From Hofstenia miamia (Eukaryota > Xenacoelomorpha > Acoela): 64,000 bases of DNA. The stretch's first letter is position 1; every line of letters starts with the position of its first letter. Of the stretch, positions 1 through 11,278 are shown one piece after another. Where the stretch lies: NCBI GenBank assembly GCA_004352715.1, contig SCFE01000121.1, positions 257,365-321,364 on the forward strand, read 5' to 3'. The notes beneath the pieces are model-generated. The model was not told the DNA's origin. It was given only the letters and a program-made list of their open reading frames with translations, and made no database searches. The position numbers and the translations under genes are program-made.

Positions 1-14
1 TCAGGTCAAAGGCC

Positions 15-105
15 AACCCTCTCGACCAATCACAAAAAAGTGTAACAAAATGGAACCCACCTCTCGACCAATCAGAAAAAAGTGTAACAAAACGGAACTC
101 TTCTT
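15..105. repeat. Two-copy 42-bp tandem repeat
   Basis: A segment containing CTCGACCAATCA and AAAAAAGTGTAACAAAA occurs twice with a 42-base offset and few differences. It lies in the gag region of element E, just past the recognisable coiled-coil part. Confidence 0.7.
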
Positions 106-138
106 ATACTACTTCTTCTTCTGATAGGTGATCATTGA

Positions 139-871
139 GTGGTGAAGCTTGTAGTTTGCATTCTTTTCTGCCTACAAACTGAAATTTGCAGGAATGTATT
201 TTGCCTTGTCATTCTTCTTTGTTCAGTTGCAATAGTCTCAGTTTGTCTTTTAGATGAGCTATTTCTTCTTGCCTCAAATCTTTGTCTCTGGTTAGTCATT
301 TGTTTTCTACTTCCAGCAAGTCCTGTTGTGATTGTGCTGGCTGTTCACTCTTATTTGTTTCAAGTCAGATTATTTTGCTCCTCAGTTGTGTTATCTCTGC
401 GGCTTGTATATCGTTGTCTTGTATTAGCTGCTGGTTTGTTATCTCTAATACATTATTCTTTTCTTGCAAGAGCTGATTCTGCTCTAGAAATCTACAGTTT
501 GACTCTGTTAGTTGCTTCATGAGTGCCTTAATCTCATTCTGGAATACTTCACTTTGTTCAATTAGTCTGGTATCCATGTCAACTTGGATATTTCTAATTG
601 TTTCCACACTTGCTAGCTCAATGTCTTCTATCCCCTTTGTTAGTAAACCTATTTCTTCTCTCAAGAGTTTTTTGGTTTTGTTATTTTTTCTCAAAATTTG
701 CATAATCTCTGGGGTTCCCAGTTTGGAATAGGATTCCTGTCTTATTGACTCTGGGGTTTGGGTTTCTTTGGAATTCCTTGGGTATGATGATGATTGTGTC
801 GTCATGGGGGTATTAGTTTTAGGTATTGCTTTCTTTGCGCTTCCTCTCTTGTTACTTTTGTTGTTCGTCAT
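139..871 (-). pseudogene. Gag-like coiled-coil ORF of LTR element E, broken
   Basis: Reading leftwards from an ATG at 871, a frame of 168 codons runs to a stop at 365. The same frame continues with similar charged composition to about 139, so the stop is probably a decay mutation. The N-terminus is basic and Ser/Thr/Lys-rich. From about residue 55 it is a heptad-like coiled coil rich in Glu, Gln, Leu and Asn (for example EITNQQLIQDNDIQAAEITQ). It lies about 200 bases inside an LTR-like border at 1085, where the Gag of a minus-strand LTR element should start. Gag of element A also has a coiled-coil N-terminal half. No zinc knuckle or capsid match is visible; the rest of the element lies outside the window. 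Confidence 0.5.
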
Positions 872-1067
872 TATTTCTTGATGTCATAGTGGCTTTCCAG
901 TTTGGTTACGATTCAAGAGTCCAGTTTGCACTTGTTGTGGTTAAGATTTGCTGACTTTGTGTTTTTGTTCACTGCACTGTTGCTTCCTTTTTCCTTTTCC
1001 TTTGAGTTTGTCTCAGAGTTTTGAAAGAGTGTCACTGTGTTTTTCCTCTCCATTGAATTTGTTCTTA

Positions 1068-1084
1068 TTTGTCACAGTAGCCAT
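1068..1084 (-). other. Probable primer-binding site of element E
   Basis: Directly inside the LTR border the minus strand reads TGGCTACTGTGAC, beginning with TGG as expected for pairing with a tRNA 3' CCA. I cannot say which tRNA it matches. The position (touching the LTR, upstream of the coiled-coil ORF) is the main evidence. Confidence 0.4.
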
Positions 1085-2628
1085 GTAACATCCTCCACCT
1101 GGCCTATTAGTACAGTGTATTATTGTTAATAACTATCACTCAGTAAATGGCAGGTGAGGATTTACTGATTTAGTAAACCGCCAGACGTTTCTCCTCTATT
1201 TAACTGATTAGGTTAATTGAGTATTAATCATCATTGTTTAGGTGATGAAGCCATGTGATGTTTCCTTATTGAATCATCTGTGGGCTACTGCCCAAAGCTG
1301 ATCTCCACACCACAGTTCTCCTCCTTCATGAACAATTGACCAAGACCACTGCACCATCTCAGCTCAATGGGAATTAATTATGTGTACCCTACATTAGCTC
1401 AGTGCATGTACTCACGTCATGATGTAACTGACTTAAACTCAATTTTGTAAAGTGTTTGTTGGATTGAATAAGTAAAGCAACCAGGCGTTGACACTAACTG
1501 CAGTTATTTAATATTAAAGTAGCCATTACTGTAAAATTACTGGCTTTAGAAATTAATTAATATGTTGCAGTTTCCTATACTTACATTTAATAACAATACA
1601 TGTAAAATCATTTATTTGGTCGATTATAGTCAAGTCTCCTACTATTAATAATAGATATATATCCCTAGGGTTTAGCTATCCAGCCATTTCAAGCATCTAT
1701 TAAAATGTANNNNNNNNNNNNNTAGTCAGACTAAGCAAGAATCGAAGAACTCCTATCTGTAACATAGGTGCTGTTTCATGACTGGCACAAGGACCCTTTG
1801 AATTGCTCCCATGATGGAATCCAGCCACTACTTGACACAACTTGCTTACCTGAACATTTTATTAAAGATCAAACCAGATAAATGAAGAATGAAAATAAAA
1901 TAAACTCCAAAGAATTTATTGTTCATCCATTTTCCTCTAAATTCTAAGCTATTTATTTAAAAAGTTTTAAGTACCTGCTGATTTTGAAATTTGAATTAAT
2001 CTTCTGCCAATATGGCTGTTCTTACATAAGCATAATTTCGCTTGTTACAATTTGTCAAAAAATACTTAATCAGCTCCGGTATTTTTCTCAGAATGTACAA
2101 TATTGTAACTTGGTTGCATTTTACAAAATGAATAAGATAATTAACTAAATTTTTACAATCATATTTCTGATTATATTTCATCACTATTAATCATTTGACG
2201 CTAATCTCTTGTTTGCAGCTTATTCGTTTTGGGTGATGCTACATTTTTAAATATTCAAACCATTATAGTAGAACAAATTAAGAACTCTGAATTAAATTCT
2301 TTATCAATTGCTTACAGTATTTTATTCATATTTATAGTAATTCCAGAAAAGTACCTGTTGATTTCAAATTTAAACTTTTCTTCTGCCAAGATGGCGGCTA
2401 AAACTAATGGAAGTGATTTCACCCCCTTGTTTTGTCAAAAGTATTTTTATTGACTGATACTAATCTCTCTTTTTTGACACATGTTGTTTCTTGGTTGCAT
2501 AATACAAATAAATCTAAATTATTCTAATTGATTTCATTACAATATTTCTAATCATCTTTTCTTTGATCTTATTCCCATTCTGCTTGACGTTTGCAGCTTA
2601 TTTTAGAATTGTGTTGGATGATGCTACA
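1085..2628 (-). repeat. 5' LTR of element E (LTR family B)
   Basis: The block starts TGTAACATC and ends GATGCTACA, so its ends are inverted copies, as in the other LTRs here. It aligns through most of its length, in opposite orientation, with the solo LTR made of 6334-7050 plus 18386-18808. Shared stretches include TGACTTAAACTCAATTTTGT and GATAACAATACATG-like sequence. It is longer than the solo copy because a segment near 1970 recurs near 2350 (both contain GTACCTG.TGATTT and CTGCCAA.ATGGC). It carries a 13-N gap at 1710-1722. Its outer edge cuts the integrase of element F. Confidence 0.65.
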
Positions 2629-2968
2629 CTCCTTCATTACTATCTCTGCTGTAGTTTCCGCCATTTTGATTTTTATTGGGATCATCCTCACGTATTTGGT
2701 GAAGTTATCCACCATTACTAGTAGGTGTTGGTATCCTTCTTCATTTCTCAATAGCATCTCCAAACCTGTCTACAACTTTGTTAGGCTGTGTTGCTATGAT
2801 CTTCCCCAATTGTGCTCTCTGGGTTGGGAAATGCTGCTTGTTATTTAGGAGGCATGTAGTGCATTTGTTAAGTACCTCCTTTGTATCTTTTCTTACTGCT
2901 GCTGTGATGAATCTTGTGTTGAAAGTGCTTTCTGTTTGTGTGATGAATAAATGGCCCTCCTCATGCAA
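2629..2968 (-). pseudogene. Integrase fragment of element F, cut by element E
   Basis: Minus-strand frames encode the zinc-binding end of a retroelement integrase: an H..H stretch near 2968-2950 and KCTTCLL near 2865. Next comes the start of the catalytic core, with LLVMVDNFTKYV carrying the first catalytic Asp. The reading stops matching at 2628, where the family B LTR begins. It aligns with the integrase of element A (12147-12560), for example the CLL....HF..QRA.L motif. Two frames are needed, so it was already frameshifted. Confidence 0.75.
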
Positions 2969-3039
2969 TTTCCTTATTAGTTCCCTTTTATAATATTCTG
3001 GGATTGTGATTCTGCTGTTCTGTGACTCTACATATAGGA

Positions 3040-3845
3040 GTCTGTTTTTGTTTGTCTTCCATTTTTATCTTTCATAGTAGCTCACTGTTAGTTTTGAGAG
3101 TTTTAGTTGAGGTTCTTGTAACTTTTTAATGATTTCATTCAGCATAACATCGTCCTTTTGCTTCTCTATGATCTCTTGCACTGATATCTCTTCCTTGATC
3201 ATGATTGGAAAAACTGCTTGCCCTTTCTTATCAACATTTATTTCAGGTAGTCCTTCATATTCCATATGTGGTAAAAATTGAAATTGCTTTTTTCACCATT
3301 TTCCTTGGCTGCATCTCTTTGGTACTCCAGGAGTGCAGTCCAGAAATCCACATTAGTGTGTAATGTTCCTCTCTGGTGTTTGATGGGGAAAGTAAATTTG
3401 TTTAGGCACTGGATTCATCTTGACACTATTCCTGATTTGTCTCCTGAGAAATTCTTCAGCCACTCCAAGCCACTGTTATCTGTGTGGACCCAGAATTCTC
3501 GTCCAAATAAAAAATGCCTAGATTTTTTAATGCTTTCAATTAGAGCCAAAATCTTTAGTATTGTTGAACCACAGTTTTCTTTGCTTGGCTTCAGTTTGTG
3601 GCTAAAGAATTGTATCAGCACTACCTTGTCATTTTTCATTTGTCCTAGTGTTGCTCAAAACACCACCTTGATTGCATCACAGTCCAAAATGAATGTTTCA
3701 TTGTAATCTGGTGTGTTCAGTGATGGCAGCTTTGCTAGTTCTTCCTTTATATTGTCCAGTTCCTCTTGTTCCTGCAATATCCAGATAAAAGGCACTGACT
3801 TTCTCATTAGTCATGTCATTTTGGCAGTTTGTCCAGTGATGTAGC
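3040..3845 (-). pseudogene. RNase H region of element F
   Basis: On the minus strand the order is an RT thumb/connection piece (about 3845-3760), the RNase H start with FILDCDA near 3690, FFSHKLKPSKENC and HFLFGREFWVHTDNSGLEW (3640-3460), then the linker before integrase (3265-3065) with PIMIKEEIS. Each piece aligns with element A (FIVDCDASS, YFSPKLQSAELNY, PIRVKEEIS). RNase H supplies RNA degradation during reverse transcription in such elements. A stop near 3655 and frame changes make it inactive. Upstream RT motifs are missing; the next sequence at about 3850 belongs to ORF3, which is the wrong order. Confidence 0.75.
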
Positions 3846-3849
3846 ATCA

Positions 3850-4799
3850 CATGCCCTCCTAAGCTTGCATTATTTTTATCACAGCTTGCTCTCCATGTAC
3901 CAATGTGTCCACCTTCCAAATGATTGATTCCACCTGTTGATCAGCCCACGTGGTTTTTTCAAATTCAACTTGTTTTGTCATCTTCAAGACTGCCTCTTGT
4001 TCAGTTGTCACTGTATTAGCATATTTTAGGAATTTCATCTCTCAAATGTCCTCTGCTATCAGCATTATTTCTCTTAGTTCATTGATTTTCTACGAAAATA
4101 TTTCATAGTATTTCTGATATAGCTGTATCCCTTTGATTCCTATCATCAATGTTATTTGTGTGTCAGCTCTGCTCATATGGGCTAAATCTTCTCTGATCTG
4201 ATTGTCTGAGTAGAAGAACATGAATACATTTCTTAGACTGTGGGTTTTTGCTACATCTTTATAGAAGAAGCTAATGTTGTCTCTTACTTCTTGTTCAGTT
4301 ATGTTGTTTGGATTGTTCTTGTTGATTTGCATCATCTTTAGGATTTCAACTCTTTTTGTCACATCATAGTAATGGTAGTATATTTCCCAGATGTCTGTCA
4401 ATACAATGTCATTCACCCCAGAGAATAGCATTTTTGCTTTTGGAGTCTGACTTTCTATTTCTTTCCTGAGATCTTGTAGTTGTATGTTAATAGGTTTCCC
4501 TTGTGTGTACAATTGATATGGCCTTATCATGCCTTCAATGTATACTCTCTCTCTGTTATCATTCTTCAACATTATCTCTTTTGATTTTTTATAGTCATCT
4601 CATTCTACTATTGCTTTTGCCTTTTTCTCTGTGTTCACGTATGATTTGTATTCATGCAGAAATGTTTTCTCAACTTTGACTTCTTTTGGTAATCTCCATT
4701 GTGGGAGGACCATTGGTATCACAATAGTTTCTGGCGGTGTGCAGATCAGGATCTTTGTTTCTATTTGCCTTTCAATGCGTGGGTATGGACCTTCCATAG
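3850..4799 (-). pseudogene. ORF3 homologue fragment (element F), unknown function
   Basis: Minus-strand frames 4797-4600 and 4572-4090, separated by a stop, encode a protein matching the C-terminal third of ORF3 in elements A and D. Shared landmarks are Y/FI.G....D/YQLYTQGKPI..QL, YYHYYDVTKRVEI, FFYSDNQI, MSRADTQITLMIGIKGIQLY and a following Tyr-rich segment. Conservation is at amino-acid level although the DNA has diverged strongly. The sequence ends near 3850 in a purine-rich run followed by TGATGCTACA, which looks like an LTR border. I recognise no catalytic motif, signal peptide or membrane segment. It sits upstream of the RNase H/integrase piece, opposite to the order in element A. Confidence 0.6.
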
Positions 4800-6038
4800 T
4801 GTAGAATCAGTGGCTGGTAGATAAACTTAGCTAGAAACTTAATTGACTCTGCAGAAGGTTTAATTAGCGTTCAGTACAGCCACGATTCCAAGAAACAGGT
4901 TAACATAGAACTTATAACATAACTTATAGATGTAACATTGGTAATTCATCCAAGTAACCAAACTACTTTAGATGAAACACCAGATGACCAATTCCTATGG
5001 CTTCCAGCCAAAGCCGAACATCCAGGAGTAAAGTGCTTAACCTATTGACTGGTGCTACCCTATCTGTCTCACTTGCTTAATTTCTATCTCACTTCAAAAA
5101 TACAAACTCATTTTCATTGTTATCTCTCAGCTCACTATTAAATAATCTGTAATTGCCAGATATTCGTGCTAGCCAATGGCATGGTATCATCACAGTGTAA
5201 TCAATTATAAGTGCATGTACGTGTTGAATAAAACAAGAGGTTTATTATGTCCTTAGTCGTACCTAATGAGTCCACAATTTGGGCTGGGAAGATCTAATGA
5301 TCGCCAGGAGCTACGTGTCNGAACATCCAGGAGTAAAGTGCTTAACCTATTGACTGGTGCTACCCTATCTGTCTCACTTGCTTAATTTCTATCTCACTTC
5401 AAAAATACAAACTCATTTTCATTGTTATCTCTCAGCTCACTATTAAATAATCTGTAATTGCCAGATATTTGTGCTAGCCAACGGCATGGTATCATCACAG
5501 TGTCAGATTGTATAAGTGCATGTATGTTTTGAAATATGAACGAGAGATTTATTATTTCCTTATACATAACCGTATACATAACTTAATGAACCACAATTCG
5601 GACTGGGTAATCAAAAGACCCCCAGAAGCAACATGTCGCCCCGTGCTAGTGAAAGCACTCCCAAATTGTCGCCAGTCTTAAGCAATAAGTTTCATTTAAG
5701 ATAATAAATAAATAAGTAATACAACGGTAAAGACGGCAGTTAAGAGTAGACAAAGTCTATTGAACAATCACTACAGTTGTCTCAGTTTATATACAAAAGA
5801 TTCAGTTATTACCTGCCTTTGTTTACAATACTTCAGATAGCAATGTAGTTTAACATGATCAATTATAATTCCCTCGTAAAATTCAATTTGAGCAAATAAA
5901 AGCACCAGCGAGGGGACATCAAATTAATAGCAACAAACTAATATCGAAAATGATCAAAAACGTCATGATGACGTCATAATACAATGAATGTAAATTAAAA
6001 AGATATAAAAGGCAACTAAATCCCTGAGCAACTCTACA
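4800..6038 (-). repeat. Family D LTR, chimeric across a single-N join
   Basis: It starts TGTAGAATCAGTGGCTGG and ends GAGCAACTCTACA, matching the ends of the D element at 23204 and 26693. A single N at 5320 joins two overlapping LTR pieces: sequence from about 5016 recurs from 5321 at a 305-base offset with several differences. The flanks are ATAG and TTAT, so no target duplication is seen. The left flank is ORF3 of element F and the right flank is RT of element C. The two halves probably come from different LTR copies joined in assembly or by recombination. Confidence 0.7.
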
Positions 6039-6329
6039 TTATAACTCTTCCAAAAAAGTAACTTAGGACTGTATGAGTGTGCACTTATTACCATTGATGT
6101 ATAAACCAGCTTCATAAAGGATGATAAGCATCTGGTTCAGTTTCCCCAGATGTTCACTGAATGAGTTACTTGCAACGAGGATGTCATCCATGTACCTCAA
6201 GACACAGGTGACATAGTGTTGAAATATAGTTGGGTGCATTACACAGCCTAAAGGCCATGTGCTTCCATTAAAAAATTCCATATGGCGTTATAAAGCTGTT
6301 TTAGAAATATCTGCCAGCTTCATAGGGAC
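6039..6329 (-). pseudogene. Reverse transcriptase of element C, 3' part
   Basis: Minus-strand frames read LADISKTAL, a fingers/palm segment, then HYVTCVLRYMDDILVASNSF with the YMDD active site, SEHLGKLNQM, INGNKCTLI and VTFL. They continue the RT that stops at 18809 (LCKAYWQ) once the inserted 12.5 kb is removed. The homologous continuous text in element A is AYWQIPMKPANILKTAF followed by YIDDILVAGHTFSDHL. Frame changes and stops near 6290 and 6063 show it is dead. Confidence 0.8.
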
Positions 6330-6333
6330 CTGC

Positions 6334-7050
6334 TGTAGCATAATCCAAAGCTAAAGAAAAGAAGGTTGGATGATTAGTCAGAATTAAGATTGAATTATTA
6401 TCTATTGATTAAAAACAATTTAAATTTATTTATCATCATTATGTTTGTAAAATGTAACCACAAAACAATATAGCAAATTAGTACTTGTTGATGAATAATT
6501 TGGCAAAACAAAGGGGGCAATAATGCTTCCATTATTTTTAGCCATTTTTGGCTGACAATAAAATTCAAATTTCAAATGACAGGTACTTTTTGAAATTAAA
6601 CTATAAATAGAGTGGAAATCAATTTGGAAACTGTTGAAGTAAATTATTTGGAAATCTTATTCTTAGATTTAATTTGGTTTGCTTATTATTAATCAATGTT
6701 AAGCTAAATGGTAGATGCATTAGTAGTGGCTTGGGCACACATTGGGCTTGATTCAAGGGTCCTTGACCCAAGCCATGAACCTGCATTTACATTAGGGGTA
6801 TGAATAAGAGTTTTTCTCTGTTTAGCTGACTATCAATTCATCCATTTACATGTATGAAATAATAGACTTCAGAAAAATGACTAGTTTGCCTACCATAGAT
6901 TATATCTATATTATACTATCTTAACTACATAAGTGACCTATAAATAGATTAATAAATAGACTGAGCATGTATTGTTATCTAAATGTATGGTAGGAAGCTG
7001 CAAATAATTATCTACTATATTTATCTATATTAGTTTTCAGTAATAGCTAA
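6334..7050 (+). repeat. Solo LTR, family B, left part (interrupted by element A)
   Basis: It begins TGTAGCATAATCC and continues at 18386-18808, ending GATGCTACA. The two parts total about 1140 bases. The combined block is flanked by CTGC at 6330-6333 and again at 18809-18812, a 4-bp target duplication. It inserted in the RT gene of element C and lies in the opposite orientation to the family B LTR at 1085-2628. No internal region remains, so it is a solo LTR. Confidence 0.8.
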
Positions 7051-7955
7051 TGTAGAATCACAGGGCATGTCTAGCAGATTGAGCAGTACAAGGTTGCAAA
7101 GAATCACCATTGCTGAGAGCAGCCCATACTCTAACAAAACAAATGAAGATTATTAGTTTGCCAATTTCACTGTAGAAAAAAGAACAGATACCATTTCCAA
7201 GAAGGCATTCCAGCTAGCAACCAATTTACATGGCATCTTGCTGAAGCCAAATCATCAGAAACCATCCTTACCAGCCAAGGTGCTAATTGTGGGTCTCAAG
7301 TTTAATTTCTAGCTCAATAAAACATATTTAGCTCCAAGTCCTTCTTATCTCAGCTCATATAATAAGATAGTAATAACTTGTAATTACCATGTATTCATGT
7401 ATGCCAACACCATAATATATTTGCATAGTGTGATGTTATGTGCATGTACAATCAATTGAAAGTGAAGTTCTTTTATTTCCTATGCCTATACATAGCCCTA
7501 AAGTGACCACAATATGCACTTGCATCTGTCAAGGAGCAAGTTATCACCCCAGGCACAGCAGAGTTCCTCCCACATTATTGCTGGATCTTACAGGTTTATT
7601 ATCATACTAATACCAATGCTAAAAAGGTTAGAGATATAATAAGAGATAAAAAAGCAAATGTTATCCAGTGAGAACAAAATTTATTTTGACAATGACTACA
7701 ATAAGTTCCCTAATTTATACAGAGAAAAGGTAAATATTTACCATTTTACAAAATTCACTTCTTTCCCTTGCAAATTAAACAAGCAATTACACATACTCTT
7801 TAATCAAGGGGACAATCACAATAAATTTGAAAACTAAGTTCAAAACACTGGAAATTAATAAAAATCGCTAAATAAATGATGGTAAAAGCACTGAATTAAT
7901 TAAGAGAGTGCCAATAAATAAAAATAAAATCAAAAGGGCCCTGAGTGACTCTACA
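7051..7955 (-). repeat. 3' LTR of element A
   Basis: It starts TGTAGAATCACAGG and ends GAGTGACTCTACA, and matches 17483-18385 along its full length with scattered mostly transition differences. Both copies contain ACCATTGCTGAGAG and TCCCACATTATTGCTGGATC. Confidence 0.9.
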
Positions 7956-7966
7956 CGCCCCCCATT
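7956..7966 (-). other. Polypurine tract of element A
   Basis: The minus strand reads AATGGGGGGCG directly before the 3' LTR start, the expected place for the plus-strand primer of an LTR retrotransposon. Confidence 0.7.
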
Positions 7967-7989
7967 GCATGGTTAAGTTTGCAGTAACA

Positions 7990-10900
7990 GTTTGACAGTA
8001 GGACCACACAACCATTTCCTTGGCCAGCACATCATCCCAGGATGAAACCTCTGCATACCATAGTCACTGAATTACTTGAATAAGTGCTTCCCAATGAGTG
8101 ATGGTTTCACTGTGTAGCCTAAAATACTTGAGCTCCTGTAGCCTAGAAGTAATGGGACAATTGTGTTGTAATATGTTCAACCTCCAGACGAATGTATCAT
8201 AGAAATTTTTGTATAGCCAGAGGCCCTTGAGGGTGATGAGAAGTGTCATTAGGGCATCAGTGTCAGAGGTGTGTGCATCTTTGGCTTTGATTCTTGTATC
8301 AGGGTAAAAATTGAGAAAAACCTCTCAGAGGGATCCCATATGTGTGGCATGATCAAAAAAGAGTGAATAATACTCATTCACCTGCTGTAGCATCATTTCC
8401 TTGGGGTCAGTGATGCTGGCACATAACATGGTAATTATCTCAATGTGCTTTGTAACATTGTAGTATCAGGTGATAGTTCAGCTTTATTTGTCCACATGAG
8501 ATCACCTCCTGCCTGAAACAAAATTACAATGCAAGGATTGAGGGAGTTGATGGTCCTGTGGATCTTTTCCAGTTGGGTAGAGATGGGCTGCCCCTTTTGA
8601 AAGATATCTTTTATTGTTTGCTTCCCATCAATATATATATATATGCATTTGGGATTTCCACCTTCCAACAGTGCATCATGGGTTTCCTTATACTCTTTTG
8701 TTTGCATCATCTTATTGATCTTGGTGGTGGTTGATATGTAATTGATATGATCAGCAAGATTGGCTGAAACCTTCTTGCTTCCACAGCAGACTCTCCAAGA
8801 CAGCAGGATCAGCTGTGTCATCAGGCAAGGAGGTGGAATACAGAGGAGATTGTTTTTCTTGATGTTGTCTTCCAGTTGGGCAAAACTTGACTTGCTCTGG
8901 AGGGAGGCTGTTTCAATAGTGACAGGATAGTTAATCTTGGCTTCTCAAATGGATTCCCAAAAAGCACTGCAGAGTCCATGGCTCTGTAAGTTTTGATCTG
9001 AAGCATAGTGAGGCATAGGCAGGCTGTGGTGCACTCTATGTCCAGGATGAGTTGTCACCCTGGCAATAGTAGGAGGACCAGCTCTTCTTTGGTAAGCATC
9101 TTGGTAAGACACCATTTCATAAGACCTAGTATATTGTTATTAGGCTCAACAACTCTATCAATGATTGCTGGATTCTCAGCAAATTTGTCAGGGTGGTGCT
9201 CAATAGTTAGAATTCATTATCAGTGAGGGACCAAGCTGGCATGAGCTTTGGTGAGACTGTGACTCCAGAAAATTTCTCTAAGTTGACAGCTTCAATCAGG
9301 GCTTTAGTTGGTGGCAATACTTCTATAGCTGATGAGGATAAAAGCTCTTAATCACAGTAGAATTGCTCTGGTGTCTTCATCATCCATCCCAAGACAGTGA
9401 TAGGGATAATCTCACCATCCTTGGTTGCTTGTGACTGTGTCTTTGTGAGGTGGCTGTATCTGTACTCTGGGTAGTTAAGGCACTTCAGGTTGAACAAAAT
9501 CTCTGTGTGTGACTGGAATTTATAATGGCCAACAATCTTGAGGAATTGCTTTGTAGAACCATACTCACAGGGCATGAGCTGGTTGATGCACAGGGGTGCA
9601 TATTCCAATTTAAGAGAAGGAAATTTAGTCTAAGTGGTGGCTCCCCACATATATTTCTTGAGCATATCTGAAAAGATGTTTAAGTCTGAGAAGGCAACTC
9701 CTAAATGGTTCATGATCATTTGTGGCAGAAGATGACCAAGGGGTCCACTGGATCCAATGAGGCAAGTGTAAGACTTCTCAAAACATTCCATAGCTTTTTT
9801 TGATTTTCCTGGAGAAGCAGGCAATGAACAGGAGTGGAGCAGCCAATTTTTGCACTTTCCAGGTTTCAGGACCAATGGTGATTTTGTGATGAACCTGCTT
9901 TGCAAGTTTTTCTGGAGTTGGTTTATCCAGGGGCAGCTGAATTTGAGGATCAACAGTAAGAAAGGCAGCTAGAACCCACATAGCTCCATGTGATTAGATT
10001 GCTGGTGCAAATTTCTCAGAGAATAACTTTTCAGAAAAGTTTTGGTGGTCTTGTGTATCATGGGATAGGTGTAACTTGGCTAAGATTCTTTTGATGGATT
10101 GATGGTACTGTGAAGTCATGCTGTGAATGTTGATAGTAGGCCACTCTGTTTCCAGACTGTGATCTACTCTTAGGTTTGTCCATACTTTGTTGATTTCTTG
10201 CAGTGTGGCTGTGCTTTGTGAAAAGGTGAAGCTGACATGGAGATCTGATACAGTAGAGAGGCCAGGCAAACTGATGTTAATCAACTCCAGAGACTGAGCC
10301 TGAATACATGTGTTGATGATTAAATGAGTGTTGACTGCAAGGTGGTGCATGGGGATGTTTTTGCACATGAGCAGGTCCATTTAGATAATCTTCATGGCCA
10401 AAATGAGGTGGGTGTTATACATACTTGTGGGCCTGCAAGAACTGCTGTATAAGACTGCAAAGTTTTCTATGCAGAAGTGTAACTTCTTGACTTCTTCCAG
10501 GATGATACCTTGGTACTCCTCATTTAAAAACAGGAATAAGCATATCTTCTCCACCTTTGCAAGTTGATAGGTGATTTTGATCTTTTCCATAATCTTCAGG
10601 TGAGTTACCTCATTTATGTGGAAGAAGTAAACAATTAACAGATTGTTGAAGTCAATGTTGACACACTCAAATCTCTTGATTTTTTCCTTGCTGTTTAAAA
10701 GTTGGCACAGGGGGGACAGGTTGAAGTCTTTGTTGAACATAGTGTGGACAGTGCTTCACCAATAGGGTCACGTCATGCTAGCCATCATCTTGGAGTCATA
10801 GCAAATAATCACGTTGACTTTGGCCCTACACTCTGCATCAATGATAAAGGTAATAATGTAGATGGAACAAGTTAAATCTTTGGTGTTAAAAGTCCATCAC

Positions 10901-11055
10901 AGCTTATTTCTAGTTTCTTCTGATAGATTGTAGAATCTCCTCTCCAACCTTAGATGTCTTTGCTTTTTGTTCCTCTGCTTTTCTGGATCTAATGCTAGTT
11001 GAATCAGAGCAGGAAGGACTGGGACTAGGAGGGGGTTTTGAGTCAACTCAGGATG
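7990..11055 (-). pseudogene. ORF3 of element A, large extra reading frame after integrase
   Basis: About 3 kb of decayed minus-strand coding sequence lies between integrase and the 3' LTR; open pieces include 10740-10381, 10380-9994, 9981-9778, 9608-9348, 8821-8435 and 8249-8064. The first two are one frame split by a single stop. Near the C-terminus it reads IYIDGKQTIKDIFQKGQPI, ILFQAGGDLMW, DHATHMGSL, YPDTRI, DAHTSDTDALMTLLITLKGL and LYKNFYDTFVWRLN. These match D (24376-25341) almost position by position and F more distantly. The position would suit an envelope gene, but I see no signal peptide, membrane anchor or cleavage site, so I do not call it one. Function unknown; originally perhaps about 1000 residues. 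Confidence 0.65.
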
Positions 11056-11278
11056 GGGTTATGTTAGTAAGTTGGGCAAAAGGCACTCTAAGCTCCTCAG
11101 AGCCCTGCACAGAGAGTTGTCTCCATGCGTAATAATCTGAGGTTTGCTCCTGATCAGAGAGTTGTCTCTGAGCATAGTCATGGGAAGTCTGCTCCTGAGG
11201 AGAGAGTTGCTCACCTCATAGTGGCAGCTGCTACTACTGGAGTCCTCTGCTGGGTGCTCTTGCTTTCAGGAGGTGCTT

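Noticed and set aside
8630-8650. Short (AT)n run inside ORF3 of element A
   Set aside because: Only five to six units, explained by the local codons; not worth calling a microsatellite.
7990-11055. Calling ORF3 an envelope glycoprotein
   Set aside because: Position alone would suggest it, but no signal peptide, membrane anchor, fusion peptide or cleavage site can be seen.
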